Below are positions 56,263 through 64,000 of a stretch of 64,000 nt of DNA, piece by piece; within the stretch, counting starts at the first letter, position 1, and every line of letters begins with the position of its first letter. The translations under genes and the position numbers were made by a program. Under the pieces are notes generated by a model. That model did not search any database. It was not told the origin of the DNA and saw nothing but the letters and a program-made list of their open reading frames with translations. The stretch covers positions 1,302,001 to 1,366,000 of the forward strand of contig JASNYI010000003.1 in the NCBI GenBank assembly GCA_048500275.1. Direction: 5' to 3'. The DNA comes from UBA5066 sp048500275. Its GTDB lineage: Bacteria > Acidobacteriota > Thermoanaerobaculia > UBA5066.

Positions 56263-56623
56263 CCTCCACAACATGTCGGTCCCGCCCCGCTCGGTGATCC
56301 AGGTGGCGAGCCCCGGCCTCCCCGGGCGCACCTTCGCCACCACCGACCCCGGCGAGTGGCGCGGCTTCGACCCGAAGCGCCTCCCGCCGAAGGAGAAGCT
56401 CGAGGAGGCCATCGAGGAGGCCGGCCTCCCCGACCTCGTCGGCGTCTTCACCCCGCCCTCCCCGGCCTGCGAGCCCGAGCGGCGCATCGGCTACCCGCTC
56501 GCCCTCGCCCTCCTCGCCCGGCGCTCGGGGCACCTCTACCTCCCGTGGCGCCCCGTCTACCCGCCGCTCCTCCCCGGCTCCGCGCTCTACCTCGTCTTCC
56601 CCGGCGACGGGAGCCCCGCGTGA
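56147..56623 (+). CDS. Small protein of unknown function with MoxR-derived N-terminus
   Basis: 158 residues from the ATG at 56147, or 116 residues from the ATG at 56273, which is probably the original start. The first 40 or so residues are the MoxR remnant (MTAPPPRTHFLGTLGIAAWERAAAALAPARR). The real body reads SVIQVASPGLPGRTFATTDPGEWRGFDPKRLPPKEKLEEAIEEAGLPDLVGVFTPP, which was not recognised. The copied ribosome site makes the longer form plausible. The stop overlaps the GTG of the next frame (GTGA), so it belongs to the MoxR operon. Confidence 0.65.
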   Translation: MTAPPPRTHFLGTLGIAAWERAAAALAPARRSAACGPALLHNMSVPPRSVIQVASPGLPGRTFATTDPGEWRGFDPKRLPPKEKLEEAIEEAGLPDLVGVFTPPSPACEPERRIGYPLALALLARRSGHLYLPWRPVYPPLLPGSALYLVFPGDGSPA

Positions 56624-56824
56624 ACGCCGCCCTCGCCCTCCGCCTCCTGAACGCGCTCCCGGCCGGGGCCTACGAGGTGACGGCGCTCCTCTCCCTCCTC
56701 CGCGTCGAGGAGAGCCGCGACGTCCCGACGGCCGCCGTCACCTGCGAGAGGCGCCCCGTCCTCAAGCATCCCCGACTTCCTCGCCGCGCACTGCGCGAGC
56801 GACGAGCACCTCTTCCTCCTCGTC
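56620..56824 (+). pseudogene. N-terminal piece of the metallopeptidase gene, out of frame
   Basis: From the GTG at 56620 this frame reads NAALALRLLNALPAGAYEVT and continues to DVPTAAVTCERRPVLK, the expected beginning of a DUF2201-type metallopeptidase. Around 56767 the homology jumps to the next frame (SIPDFLAAHCASDEHLFLLV), which leads straight into HELHH. One extra base, or two missing bases, separates the two parts. Confidence 0.7.
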
Positions 56825-58147
56825 ATGCACGAGCTCCACCACGTCCTCCTCGGCCACACGCGCCTCTTCCCCCGCCCCACCCCCGCCCACAACATCGCCT
56901 TCGACGCCGTCGTCAACGCCCTCCTCTGCACCCGCTTCCCCTCCCCCGCGCACGTCTCGTTCTTCCTCGACCTCTACGGCCGGGAGACGGGCCCCCTCCG
57001 CCTCCTCGCGCCCCCCGCCGGCGCCCCCGTCGAGGACCCCGGCCTCCGCCTCCTCCACGAGCTCCTCTACTCCGCCTCCGCAGACGTCACCTGCCTCGAG
57101 GTCTTCGAGCGCCTCGCCGACGCCCTCGGCCCGCGGGCCCCCGGCGAGGAAGCCGCTGGCGCCCCCGGCCCGAAGGAGCTCCTCGGCTCGCACGGCGAGG
57201 AGGGGGACGACGCGTGGGGCACTGCCGGCCCGCTCGACGCCGACGTCGTCGCCTCCATCCGCCGCATCGTCGAGAAGTGGCCGCCCCCGCCCGGCGCGCG
57301 CCGCGTCCTCGTCATCACGGACGGCTACGTCGGCCAGCCGAAGCCCGACCTCGACGGCCGTGTCGCCGCCGGGCCCGGCCCCGGCTGCGCCGTCTCCGAG
57401 GAGGAGGTCGCCGCCGTCGTCCGCGACGCCTTCGCCCGCGCCGGCTACGGCGCCACCTTCCCGCCCGCGCCCGAGACCCTGGAGGTGAGGTTCGACCTGT
57501 GCCTCGGCCCGCTCGAGCCCGACGAGCGCCTCTTCCGCCGCGTGGCCGACGACCAGGTCATCGGCGTCGGCTACGCCTGCCGGGGCCGCCGCGCCGGGAT
57601 GGTCCCCCTCGAGCAGGCGCTCGCGCGCGACTTCGCGAAGGCCCTCGAGGCGCTCCGCTCCGGCGGGCGCGAGGCCGGACTCGGCCCCGACGGCAAGGCC
57701 CTCGTCGTCGTCCGGGGCCGCCACCTCGTCGCCGTCTCCCTCTCCCTCCACCACGTCCCCGCCGCCGACTGGCTCGCCCTCTGCGCCCTCGCGAAGGAGG
57801 CCTGCCTCGCCGTCGCGGCCGAGTACGTCGCCTCCTTCGAGCTCGAGCCCCCCGGCGACGAGGTGGACTGGCTCTTCAAAGGCGCCGGCTCCTTCGACGT
57901 GGGCGGCCCGCTCGGCGACAACGGCCTCTCGGGGAAGAAGCTCGTCGCCGAGGCCTTCGGCACCGCGGTGCCGATCGGTGGCGGCACCGTCCACGGAAAG
58001 GACCCCCACAAGCCCGACGTCCGCGCCCAGCTCCTCGCCCGCGAGAGAGCCGTCGACCTCGTCCGCCAGGGCCACCGCGAGGCGACGGTCTGGGTCGTCT
58101 TCCGTCCGGGGGACGAGGAGCCGAGGTGGGTGGAGGAGAGGGTGTGA
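56825..58147 (+). CDS. Zinc-metallopeptidase-like domain fused to MetK-like domains
   Basis: 440 residues from the ATG within the zinc motif HELHHVLLGH (HExxH). NIAFDAVVNALLC follows, as in DUF2201 N-domains. From about residue 185 the protein matches the centre and C-terminus of S-adenosylmethionine synthetase: DDQVIGVGYAC for GDQG-MFGYA, VSLSLHH for VVSTQH, GGPLGDNGLSGKKLVAEAFG for GGP-GD-GLTGRKIIVDTYG, and GGGTVHGKDPHK for GGGAFSGKD--K. The MetK N-domain with HPDK is absent, so AdoMet synthesis is unlikely. TDGYVG at the join may be a VWA remnant. The true start is probably 56620 in another frame. It ends the MoxR operon. Confidence 0.75.
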   Translation: MHELHHVLLGHTRLFPRPTPAHNIAFDAVVNALLCTRFPSPAHVSFFLDLYGRETGPLRLLAPPAGAPVEDPGLRLLHELLYSASADVTCLEVFERLADALGPRAPGEEAAGAPGPKELLGSHGEEGDDAWGTAGPLDADVVASIRRIVEKWPPPPGARRVLVITDGYVGQPKPDLDGRVAAGPGPGCAVSEEEVAAVVRDAFARAGYGATFPPAPETLEVRFDLCLGPLEPDERLFRRVADDQVIGVGYACRGRRAGMVPLEQALARDFAKALEALRSGGREAGLGPDGKALVVVRGRHLVAVSLSLHHVPAADWLALCALAKEACLAVAAEYVASFELEPPGDEVDWLFKGAGSFDVGGPLGDNGLSGKKLVAEAFGTAVPIGGGTVHGKDPHKPDVRAQLLARERAVDLVRQGHREATVWVVFRPGDEEPRWVEERV

Positions 58148-58529
58148 GCGGGCGTCTTCAGCCCGCGCGGCTCCAAGTGGGTACGCTATCCGAGATGAGG
58201 GCCCGGTGGCGGAGATTGACCAAGCGTTCGCGGGGATTCTCCCGCTGCTCCCCTCTCAGTGCTCCTCGTTCATCAGGACGAGTCGCGCCCGAGCCTCGCA
58301 GGACCTCGGTTCGTCCCCGCACCCGAATGACTGCGGCAGCCGGAATCTTCGGGCCTCGGGCGATGTGCTGCGCCCCGGTGCGACTCGAAAGCACTCGGTG
58401 GACGAGTCTATTGGCTCGAGATTCGAGGACCAGGTTCAGCCAGCAGCTGGTCGTCGACTATCCTCCTGTGAGGCGGACGCGCGGGGCCCCAGGAGTTCCT
58501 TACGCCACCGCCACGAGAGGCTGTCAACG
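58148..58529. other. Gap without a supported gene
   Basis: About 380 bases with lower GC than the left part of the window. Frames run through it but carry no recognisable domain. It separates the MoxR locus from the lipoprotein and marks the start of a compositionally different region. No tRNA or terminator was recognised. Confidence 0.5.
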
Positions 58530-59078
58530 ATGTACCCCAAGTTCCGCCGTTCGTTCGCAATCTTCCTGAGCCTTCTCCTTCTGAGCTGCGGAGGAGGGGG
58601 TATCCAGTCGGTCGCGCTCGACTCCCTCCTTGTGCAGGACGGAGATCTTCCGTCGGGTCTCGCGGCGTCACAGATCCGAGAGGAAGACCCGGGAATGGCC
58701 AAAGGCGCGCCCCCGGCGGATCGGGTTGTAGCACGGCAGTTCCAAGAGGGCGGAAAGACCTCTGGTGGGGTCGTCGTGCTCCTCTATGAGGACGAGAAGC
58801 GACGAGACGAAGCGTATGGCCAAATCGCCTTCGGATTCGGAGTACCCAAGCGCACGCCGGAGCTTTCCATCTCTGTGGAGACGCTCCCTGGGATCGGAGA
58901 AGAATGTACGGCGACGGCCTTCCACGGCTCAGCCGGTACCTTTCGCATGCTCTTCACCGACCTGGTCTTTCGCCGAGGCCCTGCGGTCGTCTTGATTCGA
59001 ATCCCGGGAACGGACGATCTATCCGGCATCAGGGCCTATGCGAAGAGGCTCGACACGAGGCTCAAAACGGCACTCTGA
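58530..59078 (+). CDS. Putative lipoprotein
   Basis: 182 residues. MYPKFRRSFAIFLSLLLLSCGGGG is a signal peptide ending in a lipobox (LLSC), so the Cys would be lipidated. The mature part has repeated beta segments (SGGVVVLLYEDEKRRDEAYGQIAF, AVVLIRIPGTDDLSGIRAYAKRLDTRL) but matches no family I recognise. Codon use is less GC-biased than in the neighbouring operons, which fits horizontal acquisition. It is convergent with the res gene. Confidence 0.75.
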   Translation: MYPKFRRSFAIFLSLLLLSCGGGGIQSVALDSLLVQDGDLPSGLAASQIREEDPGMAKGAPPADRVVARQFQEGGKTSGGVVVLLYEDEKRRDEAYGQIAFGFGVPKRTPELSISVETLPGIGEECTATAFHGSAGTFRMLFTDLVFRRGPAVVLIRIPGTDDLSGIRAYAKRLDTRLKTAL

Positions 59079-59156
59079 ACCGACGGTTCAGGCCGACGCA
59101 GTCGCTCGAGAACCCGACCAGAGCCTCCGCAATCATCTCAACCGCTCCCGCGTCCT

Positions 59157-62141
59157 TCAGAGGCGCCCCATGAGGTCGTCCAGCGACGTTACGACCTCGT
59201 ACCGCGCCGGCTCCTCTCTCCCCACCGCCAAGGCCGCGAAGTGGGCCTTGCCGCACCGGATCTTGGCGTCTTCCTTCCCGCGGAGGTCGCCGGCGAAAAG
59301 GCTCCCCTTCGTCTCGACGACGAAGTAGAGCCGCTCAGCGTCGTCCTTCTCGACGAGGACGGCCCAGTCGGGGTTGTAGCTGCCGAGGGGCGTCGGTATC
59401 TTGAACCACCCGGGCAGCTTCGCGTAGACCTTCACGGCTTCGTTGCGTTCGAGATCCTCCGCGAAGCTCCGCTCCACGCCGGCCGAGTCGAAGACGACGT
59501 GCTCGTAGACAGCCTTCTTCACCCCGAGGAGGTTCTTGAGATAGCCCGTCAGCTCCTCGTCCGCGAAGAGCTCCTGCGCGTAGTAGTACTCGTCGCCGAG
59601 GCGTTGGTACTTGATACCGTCGACGATCGCGAGCCGCTTCGTCCGGTTGATCGTCTCCGAGGCGATCTCGACGAACTGCTGGGGGTTGGCCGCGAAGTCC
59701 TTGAGACGTCCGCATCCGACGAGGATTCGACGAAGGCTCCGCCGCGTGAGCTGGGTCTTGTCCTGGAGGTCGGTCAGAACGTCGGGCAGCTCGATGTCCT
59801 TCTCGTCGAGGGTGATGGGGCCGGACTCTCGGACGACTTCCGCATCGACACCCGCCCGGCCGATTGTCAGATCCGCACTCCTCCAGACCAGCCGCGCCCG
59901 TGCAATGGGCGGCGCCGTCCGAAGGGCCTCCGTGCATTGCTCGATGAGCCGCTCGTTGTCGAACTGGACTCGATAAGTCGTTCGGTGCTTGATCCGATCC
60001 CAGAGCGCCTTGAACTCCGCGCTCTCGAGGACGGCTTGCCGGGTACGCACGGTCAGCCGTTCGTCGGCGTTCTTGACCTCGAGCCGTCCAGCCAGCTTCC
60101 GCAGAGTCTCCTTCACCTGCGCCGCTTGTCCGGCGAAAGCAGGAGGAAGCGTGAGGGTATCGGCCTTCAGAGCCTGCCGGAGCGAGTCCTGGATCTTGCC
60201 CCTCGCATCGATATGGCCTTCGGCCGCAAGGAACTCCCACAGCGCCTTCGATCTCTCCACGCCGAGAACCTCACCGGGCGTATACGAGCCGGCGACCGCA
60301 ATGCCCGCGAACTGGTGGGGCTCCACGATCCCGAAGCGGATCCCGGTTTCCTCCTCGATCTCCTTCTGGAGGCTCTCGGCGAACTGCTCGTAGCTCTCTG
60401 TAGCCACCACGGTCAGCGTGTTCACCTCGAAACCGCGAAGCCGCTCGCCATCCTGATTCACGCAGAGGCGAAGCCCACGGCCGATCGTCTGGCGTCGCTC
60501 GCGCTCCGTCCCCATCTCCCGAAGGGCGCAGATCTGGAAGACGTTCGGGTTGTCCCACCCTTCGCGCAACGCCGAGTGCGAGAAGATGAACTTCAAGGGC
60601 GTCTCGAAGCCGAGCAAGCGCTCCTTGTCGCGCATGATCAGGTTGTAGGTGTCGTCGTCCGCCTTCGTGTCGCCGCGGGTGTCCTTGAAGACCTCGATCG
60701 TCTTCGTCCCGACCCTTCTTCGATCGATCGAGAAGTACCCCTCGTGCACCTCGGCGGCCGCCGTCGTCAGGTCGGCCCCCTCGAAGAGGCTCGTGTATTC
60801 GGGAAGCTTGGCCGCCCTCCGGTACTCGTCCTCGAAGATCTTCGCGTACGGCCCCTTCTGGGCAACGCCCTCCGCGTCGTACGTCCGGTAGTGGGCGACG
60901 CTGTCGATGAAGAAGAGGCTCAGGACCTTGATCCCGCGGGGACGCAGGCGCATCTCCTTGTCGAGGTGCTCCTTGATCGTCCGCCGGATCATCTGGCGCT
61001 GAAGGCCGAGCGGTTCCACGTCTCCGAAAGCCTCTCCCGGGCGGAGGAAGTGCTCACCGCCGGGGACCCTCAGCTCCAGAAGCTCCTTGCCCTTCCCGAC
61101 CCGGATCTCCCCGACCCGGCAGCCCTGATAGATCGCGCGCCGCGTCAGCTCCTCGAGGTCGTCGCCGTCTCGAACGGCGGCCTGTCTCCGGTGGACGCCC
61201 GTCGCCGATTCTGCGTCGACCTCCACCGTCGCCGAGATGACGCCCCGCTTCGTGCCCGCCGAAATGAGGCGGACGAACGGACGGTTGTGCGTCCCCTCCA
61301 CCGTCGCCGCCGCCACCTCGATCTGCTTCACGAGCTTGCGCTCGTAGGCATCCACGGCGTCGAGCCGGTAGACCATGTGGTGCTTCGCGACGTGGGTGGC
61401 GGAGTAGCGGAGCGTGCAGAGCGGGCTCATCGCGCCGAGGGCCTTCTTTCCCTCGCCCGCGAGGCCCCCGTCGACGCTCTGCGGCTCGTCGACGATGACG
61501 ATGGGCCGCGTTGCCCGGATGAGGTCGATCGGCTTCTCGCCGCCCGTCTTCTCGCTGTCCTTGTAGAGGTTGTTGACGTCCTTCTTGTTGATGGCCCCGA
61601 CCGTGACCACCATGATCTGGATCGTCGGGCTCGTCGCGAAGTTCCGGACCTGGCCCAGCTTCGACGAGTCGTAGAGGAAGTACTCGAAGGGCGCGTTGGC
61701 GTAGAGCCCTCGGAAGTGCTCCTCCGCCATCTGGATCGTCTTGTAGACGCCTTCCTTGATGGCGACGGAGGGCACGACGACGACGAACTTCGTGAAGCCG
61801 TACCGCCGGTTCAGCTCGAAGATCGTCCGGAGGTAGACGTAGGTCTTCCCGGTCCCCGTCTCCATCTCGACGGTGAAGTCGCCCGATTCGAGCGTCTCCG
61901 ACGGGGCGAGCCCGCTTCGGATCTGGATCGCCTGAAGGTTCGAGAGGATCTCGTCGTCGAGGAGGCTAAGGCGGTTCCCGAGGCCGAGATCCGTCTCCAG
62001 CTGCGGGAGTAGGTCTCCGCGCGGGGCCGCCATCGTGACGGTGAACTCCGTTCGGCAGCTTTCCTGCCCCCGGAAGAGGGCGCAGACCGCCTCGACGGCC
62101 TGAAGCTGGTAGTCGAGATTCGGCTCGAAGTGGAGCTTCAC
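59157..62141 (-). CDS. res: Type III restriction enzyme, Res subunit
   Basis: 994 residues. An SF2 helicase core has FTVEMETGTGKTYVYL (Walker A), the motif II variant VDEPQSVDGG and a C-terminal half with REGWDNPNVFQICALREMGTERERRQTIGRGLRL (motifs V-VI). The last part has the nuclease pattern YNPDWAVLVEKDDAERLYFVVETKG (PD-(D/E)xK). Res translocates and cuts DNA lacking methylation at the site recognised by the Mod subunit. The GTG start overlaps the rhuM stop (GTGA). It ends the mod-rhuM-res operon. Confidence 0.93.
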   Translation of the reverse strand: MKLHFEPNLDYQLQAVEAVCALFRGQESCRTEFTVTMAAPRGDLLPQLETDLGLGNRLSLLDDEILSNLQAIQIRSGLAPSETLESGDFTVEMETGTGKTYVYLRTIFELNRRYGFTKFVVVVPSVAIKEGVYKTIQMAEEHFRGLYANAPFEYFLYDSSKLGQVRNFATSPTIQIMVVTVGAINKKDVNNLYKDSEKTGGEKPIDLIRATRPIVIVDEPQSVDGGLAGEGKKALGAMSPLCTLRYSATHVAKHHMVYRLDAVDAYERKLVKQIEVAAATVEGTHNRPFVRLISAGTKRGVISATVEVDAESATGVHRRQAAVRDGDDLEELTRRAIYQGCRVGEIRVGKGKELLELRVPGGEHFLRPGEAFGDVEPLGLQRQMIRRTIKEHLDKEMRLRPRGIKVLSLFFIDSVAHYRTYDAEGVAQKGPYAKIFEDEYRRAAKLPEYTSLFEGADLTTAAAEVHEGYFSIDRRRVGTKTIEVFKDTRGDTKADDDTYNLIMRDKERLLGFETPLKFIFSHSALREGWDNPNVFQICALREMGTERERRQTIGRGLRLCVNQDGERLRGFEVNTLTVVATESYEQFAESLQKEIEEETGIRFGIVEPHQFAGIAVAGSYTPGEVLGVERSKALWEFLAAEGHIDARGKIQDSLRQALKADTLTLPPAFAGQAAQVKETLRKLAGRLEVKNADERLTVRTRQAVLESAEFKALWDRIKHRTTYRVQFDNERLIEQCTEALRTAPPIARARLVWRSADLTIGRAGVDAEVVRESGPITLDEKDIELPDVLTDLQDKTQLTRRSLRRILVGCGRLKDFAANPQQFVEIASETINRTKRLAIVDGIKYQRLGDEYYYAQELFADEELTGYLKNLLGVKKAVYEHVVFDSAGVERSFAEDLERNEAVKVYAKLPGWFKIPTPLGSYNPDWAVLVEKDDAERLYFVVETKGSLFAGDLRGKEDAKIRCGKAHFAALAVGREEPARYEVVTSLDDLMGRL

Positions 62142-63208
62142 GGCTTCTTCCCGCGCACCGGCTTCCGCGCCTTGGGAGCCGGGAGCGCCCTCGCAACCGC
62201 CTCGAGCGACTCGATCGCCGCACGCTCCCCCTCCGCCTCGAGGAGCGTCCGCCTCCGCGCCGAGAACTTCTCGTACTCGGCTTCCGCGTGACGGTGCGCC
62301 GCAGCGGTGCTCGTCGTGCCCGCGTTCGTTAGGACCGACCGCTCGTTGAACCGGAGGAAGTCGTCCAGCTTCGACTCCCAGTCCTTCAGGAAGACCTGCT
62401 TCCGCCGCCGTGCCTGGTCTTCGGCGAAGTCGAGCCACATCGTCACGATGCGGTTCAGCTCCGTGATCTCCTCCTCGTGGAGGTAGTTCTTCGCCACGGT
62501 CACGTCCGTCTTTCGGACCCGGTCGCCCTTCCAGGTCATGAGGCCCATGTTCGGCTTCGCGCTATCCGCGCGCCCGACGATCAGCTCCGGCGCCGTCTTG
62601 CCGGTCGCGGCGAAGTGGAGCTTGTTCTGGATGACCTTGAAGAACTCCGTGGTGTCGCTTCGGGTCGCGTCGTAGTCGGCCGCGAGGGCGAAGAGATCGC
62701 GGACCCGCAGGTACATGCGCCGCTCGCTCGCGCGGATGTCCCTGATCCGCTCCAGGAGCTCATCGAAGTAGTCGGGGACTCCGGACCCGTCGACGGGCGG
62801 ATTCTTGAGCCGCTCGTCGTCCATGGTGAAGCCCTTCACGAGGTACTCGTGAAGGCGCTCCGTCGCCCAGCGGCGGAACTGGACCCCACGGGTCGATCGG
62901 ACCCGGTACCCGACGGCGAGAATGGCGTCGAGGCTGTAGTGCTTCACGGCCCGCCGGACCTGTCTCGCCCCCTCTTCCCGAACTTGTAAGTAATCCTTAC
63001 AAGTTGCCGCCGGATCCAGCTCACCGTCCGCGTAAATGCCCTGCAGATGGAGAGTTATGTTCTGCGGCGTGGTCTGGAAGAGCTCGGCGATGAGGGCCTG
63101 GCTCATCCAGATCGTCTGGTCCGCGAAGCGACACTCGACGCGGGTTCGGCCATCCTCCGATGTGTAGACGAGGATCTCTCCGGTCGGGGTGGGAGCGCCT
63201 TTCGCCAT
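62138..63208 (-). CDS. rhuM: RhuM family protein
   Basis: 356 residues. QTIWMSQALIAELFQTTPQNITLHLQGIY, VKHYSLDAILAVGYRVRSTRGVQFRRWAT and DFFKVIQNKLHFAATGKTAPELI-type stretches are the RhuM signature. The family is named after a Salmonella pathogenicity-island gene and often sits in restriction loci and other genomic islands, where its role is unknown. The N-terminal part looks like a DNA-binding KilA-N/Bro-like domain. Here it lies between mod and res, overlapping res by 4 bp, so it is part of the restriction operon. Confidence 0.9.
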   Translation of the reverse strand: MAKGAPTPTGEILVYTSEDGRTRVECRFADQTIWMSQALIAELFQTTPQNITLHLQGIYADGELDPAATCKDYLQVREEGARQVRRAVKHYSLDAILAVGYRVRSTRGVQFRRWATERLHEYLVKGFTMDDERLKNPPVDGSGVPDYFDELLERIRDIRASERRMYLRVRDLFALAADYDATRSDTTEFFKVIQNKLHFAATGKTAPELIVGRADSAKPNMGLMTWKGDRVRKTDVTVAKNYLHEEEITELNRIVTMWLDFAEDQARRRKQVFLKDWESKLDDFLRFNERSVLTNAGTTSTAAAHRHAEAEYEKFSARRRTLLEAEGERAAIESLEAVARALPAPKARKPVRGKKP

Positions 63209-63222
63209 CCGCCGGTCCCCGC

Positions 63223-64000
63223 TCAGAGGCTCCGCACGTTCCCGAGGCCGTGCTGCTCCAGGATGGCGGTGAGGTTCGTCTTCGCGACGTCATCCGCGAA
63301 GGCGCTGTCCCGAAAGACGATCGTGCTCTCTCCAGCGGGCCTTTCGGAGGCTTGCCACCCCACGATGCCGAGCGCGAGGGGCTCGACGTCCGCAGCGCCG
63401 ATCTCCTTCGCGAGGCAGGCGATGAGCGCGCCCGCCCCGATGCTGTGGACCTCCTTGCCGGCAATCCCCCTCTTCTCGATCGGGACCGTCAGATCGAGTC
63501 CCAGCTTGAGGAGCAGCTCGAAGAGGACGTCGGCCTCGGAGCGCTCCGGCTTGATGTGCTCGACGGCCTCGTCGAGCGTCCTCTCGAGGTTCTCCCGGTC
63601 CGGATCCCAGGGGCGGATGTTCGTCGAATCGAGCTTGAAGACGCGGAAACCGAGATCGCCGGAGAAAATAGGGCTCTCGTTTCGGATGGATTTCCCAGCC
63701 CGCCGAAGCCTTTCCTTCGTCAGTTCGGACAGTACCCGAGGCCGTCTCAGTTCGTCGCAGAGAGCCGCGCCCGCGCTCCCCTCGTCGCCTGCGACGTCGA
63801 GTGGCGCTGGAAGCTGAACCAGGACGAATCGACGTTCGACACCATCTCTTGCGTTCTGCATCCAGACTCCCTGGGCAGTCGTGCCGGAACCAGCGAAGAA
63901 GTCCATCACGATCGGTCCTCGATCGGCCCCATCCACGCCCGCCCCTGAAGAGCAGAGGATCTTCACGAGTCGCGCCACAAGCTGCGGAGGTTTCGGATAG
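63223..64000 (-). CDS. mod: Type III DNA methyltransferase (Mod), C-terminal part, cut by window end
   Basis: At least 259 residues of the C-terminal end. IVMDFFAGSGTTAQGVWM is motif I (AdoMet binding) in the late position typical of beta-class type III methyltransferases, and PKPPQLVARLVKI precedes it. The DPPY catalytic motif lies beyond base 64000. A long C-terminal domain follows (VFKLDSTNIRPWDPD, RSEADVLFELLLKLGLDL), as in other Mod proteins. Mod supplies target recognition for the Res subunit. The gene ends 14 bp before rhuM. Confidence 0.88.
   Translation of the reverse strand, partial: YPKPPQLVARLVKILCSSGAGVDGADRGPIVMDFFAGSGTTAQGVWMQNARDGVERRFVLVQLPAPLDVAGDEGSAGAALCDELRRPRVLSELTKERLRRAGKSIRNESPIFSGDLGFRVFKLDSTNIRPWDPDRENLERTLDEAVEHIKPERSEADVLFELLLKLGLDLTVPIEKRGIAGKEVHSIGAGALIACLAKEIGAADVEPLALGIVGWQASERPAGESTIVFRDSAFADDVAKTNLTAILEQHGLGNVRSL

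Noticed and set aside
56825..58147. A functional AdoMet synthetase gene
   Set aside because: The N-terminal domain with HPDK is missing and the GDQG loop and KTQVT are altered, so the housekeeping metK must be elsewhere.
58148..58529. A gene or tRNA in the gap after the MoxR locus
   Set aside because: No cloverleaf, no conserved domain and no convincing start with ribosome site.
59241..62012. A 923-residue plus-strand frame opposite res
   Set aside because: Same shadow effect; the antisense strand carries all helicase and nuclease motifs of Res.

Overview
The window is about 64 kb of very GC-rich DNA (most third codon positions are G or C) from a Gram-negative-type bacterium. It carries a rod-shape/peptidoglycan cluster, a TonB-dependent receptor, lipoproteins, a large sortilin-like beta-propeller protein, an AmmeMemoRadiSam module and secreted repeat proteins. 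That mix best suits Acidobacteriota (Thermoanaerobaculia/Holophagae-like). This placement is an inference from gene content; no rRNA or tRNA gene was recognised.

Layout. 1-5261: end of mreC, mreD, mrdA (PBP2), rodA and an RNase E/G gene, all on +. 5262-13773: a GG-N10-GC (sigma-54-like) promoter and terminator, a PflX-like radical SAM protein, a lipoprotein, a membrane glycosyltransferase on the opposite strand, a ferredoxin protein, an ankyrin protein and a spermidine-synthase-like membrane protein. 13778-20511 (-): radical SAM enzyme plus a Memo-AMMECR1 fusion, a VPS10/BNR protein and a secreted cyclophilin. 20715-24770: a large secreted repeat protein split by one in-frame TGA. 24792-27137: Tex. 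27218-32149: a promoter with two matching operators driving a TonB receptor, a PhnD-like binding protein, an ABC ATPase and a permease. 32192-37099: a DJ-1/PfpI protein and a topoisomerase III-RecQ fusion. 37218-40003: a MerR regulator and a VIT/VWA protein. 40148-44298: SbcC and SbcD. 44419-48133: an Hsp70-TPR protein and a compact SF1 helicase. 48254-52301: a GAF-GGDEF-EAL protein, a YeiH transporter and a NaChBac-type channel. 52360-53165: a toxin/antitoxin-like pair. 53230-58147: a DUF4395 protein and a MoxR ATPase locus rearranged around a DUF433/DUF5615 pair, ending in a metallopeptidase-MetK-like fusion that looks frameshifted. 58530-64000: a lower-GC lipoprotein and a type III restriction-modification locus (res, rhuM, mod) running off the window.

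Three features are the most unusual. First, a family of near-perfect 56-57 bp palindromes (REP-like) occurs three times. Arm changes are matched on both sides, short direct repeats flank the copies, and one copy lies in frame inside the TopoIII-RecQ linker. Second, there is a MoxR / small protein / zinc-peptidase-MetK-like cassette with a partial duplication, a toxin-antitoxin insertion and a frameshift. Third, the secreted Cys-rich protein is interrupted by one in-frame UGA that is followed by a hairpin with GU in its loop. Many adjacent genes overlap by 4 bp (GTGA, TTGA, ATGA), which suggests translational coupling.
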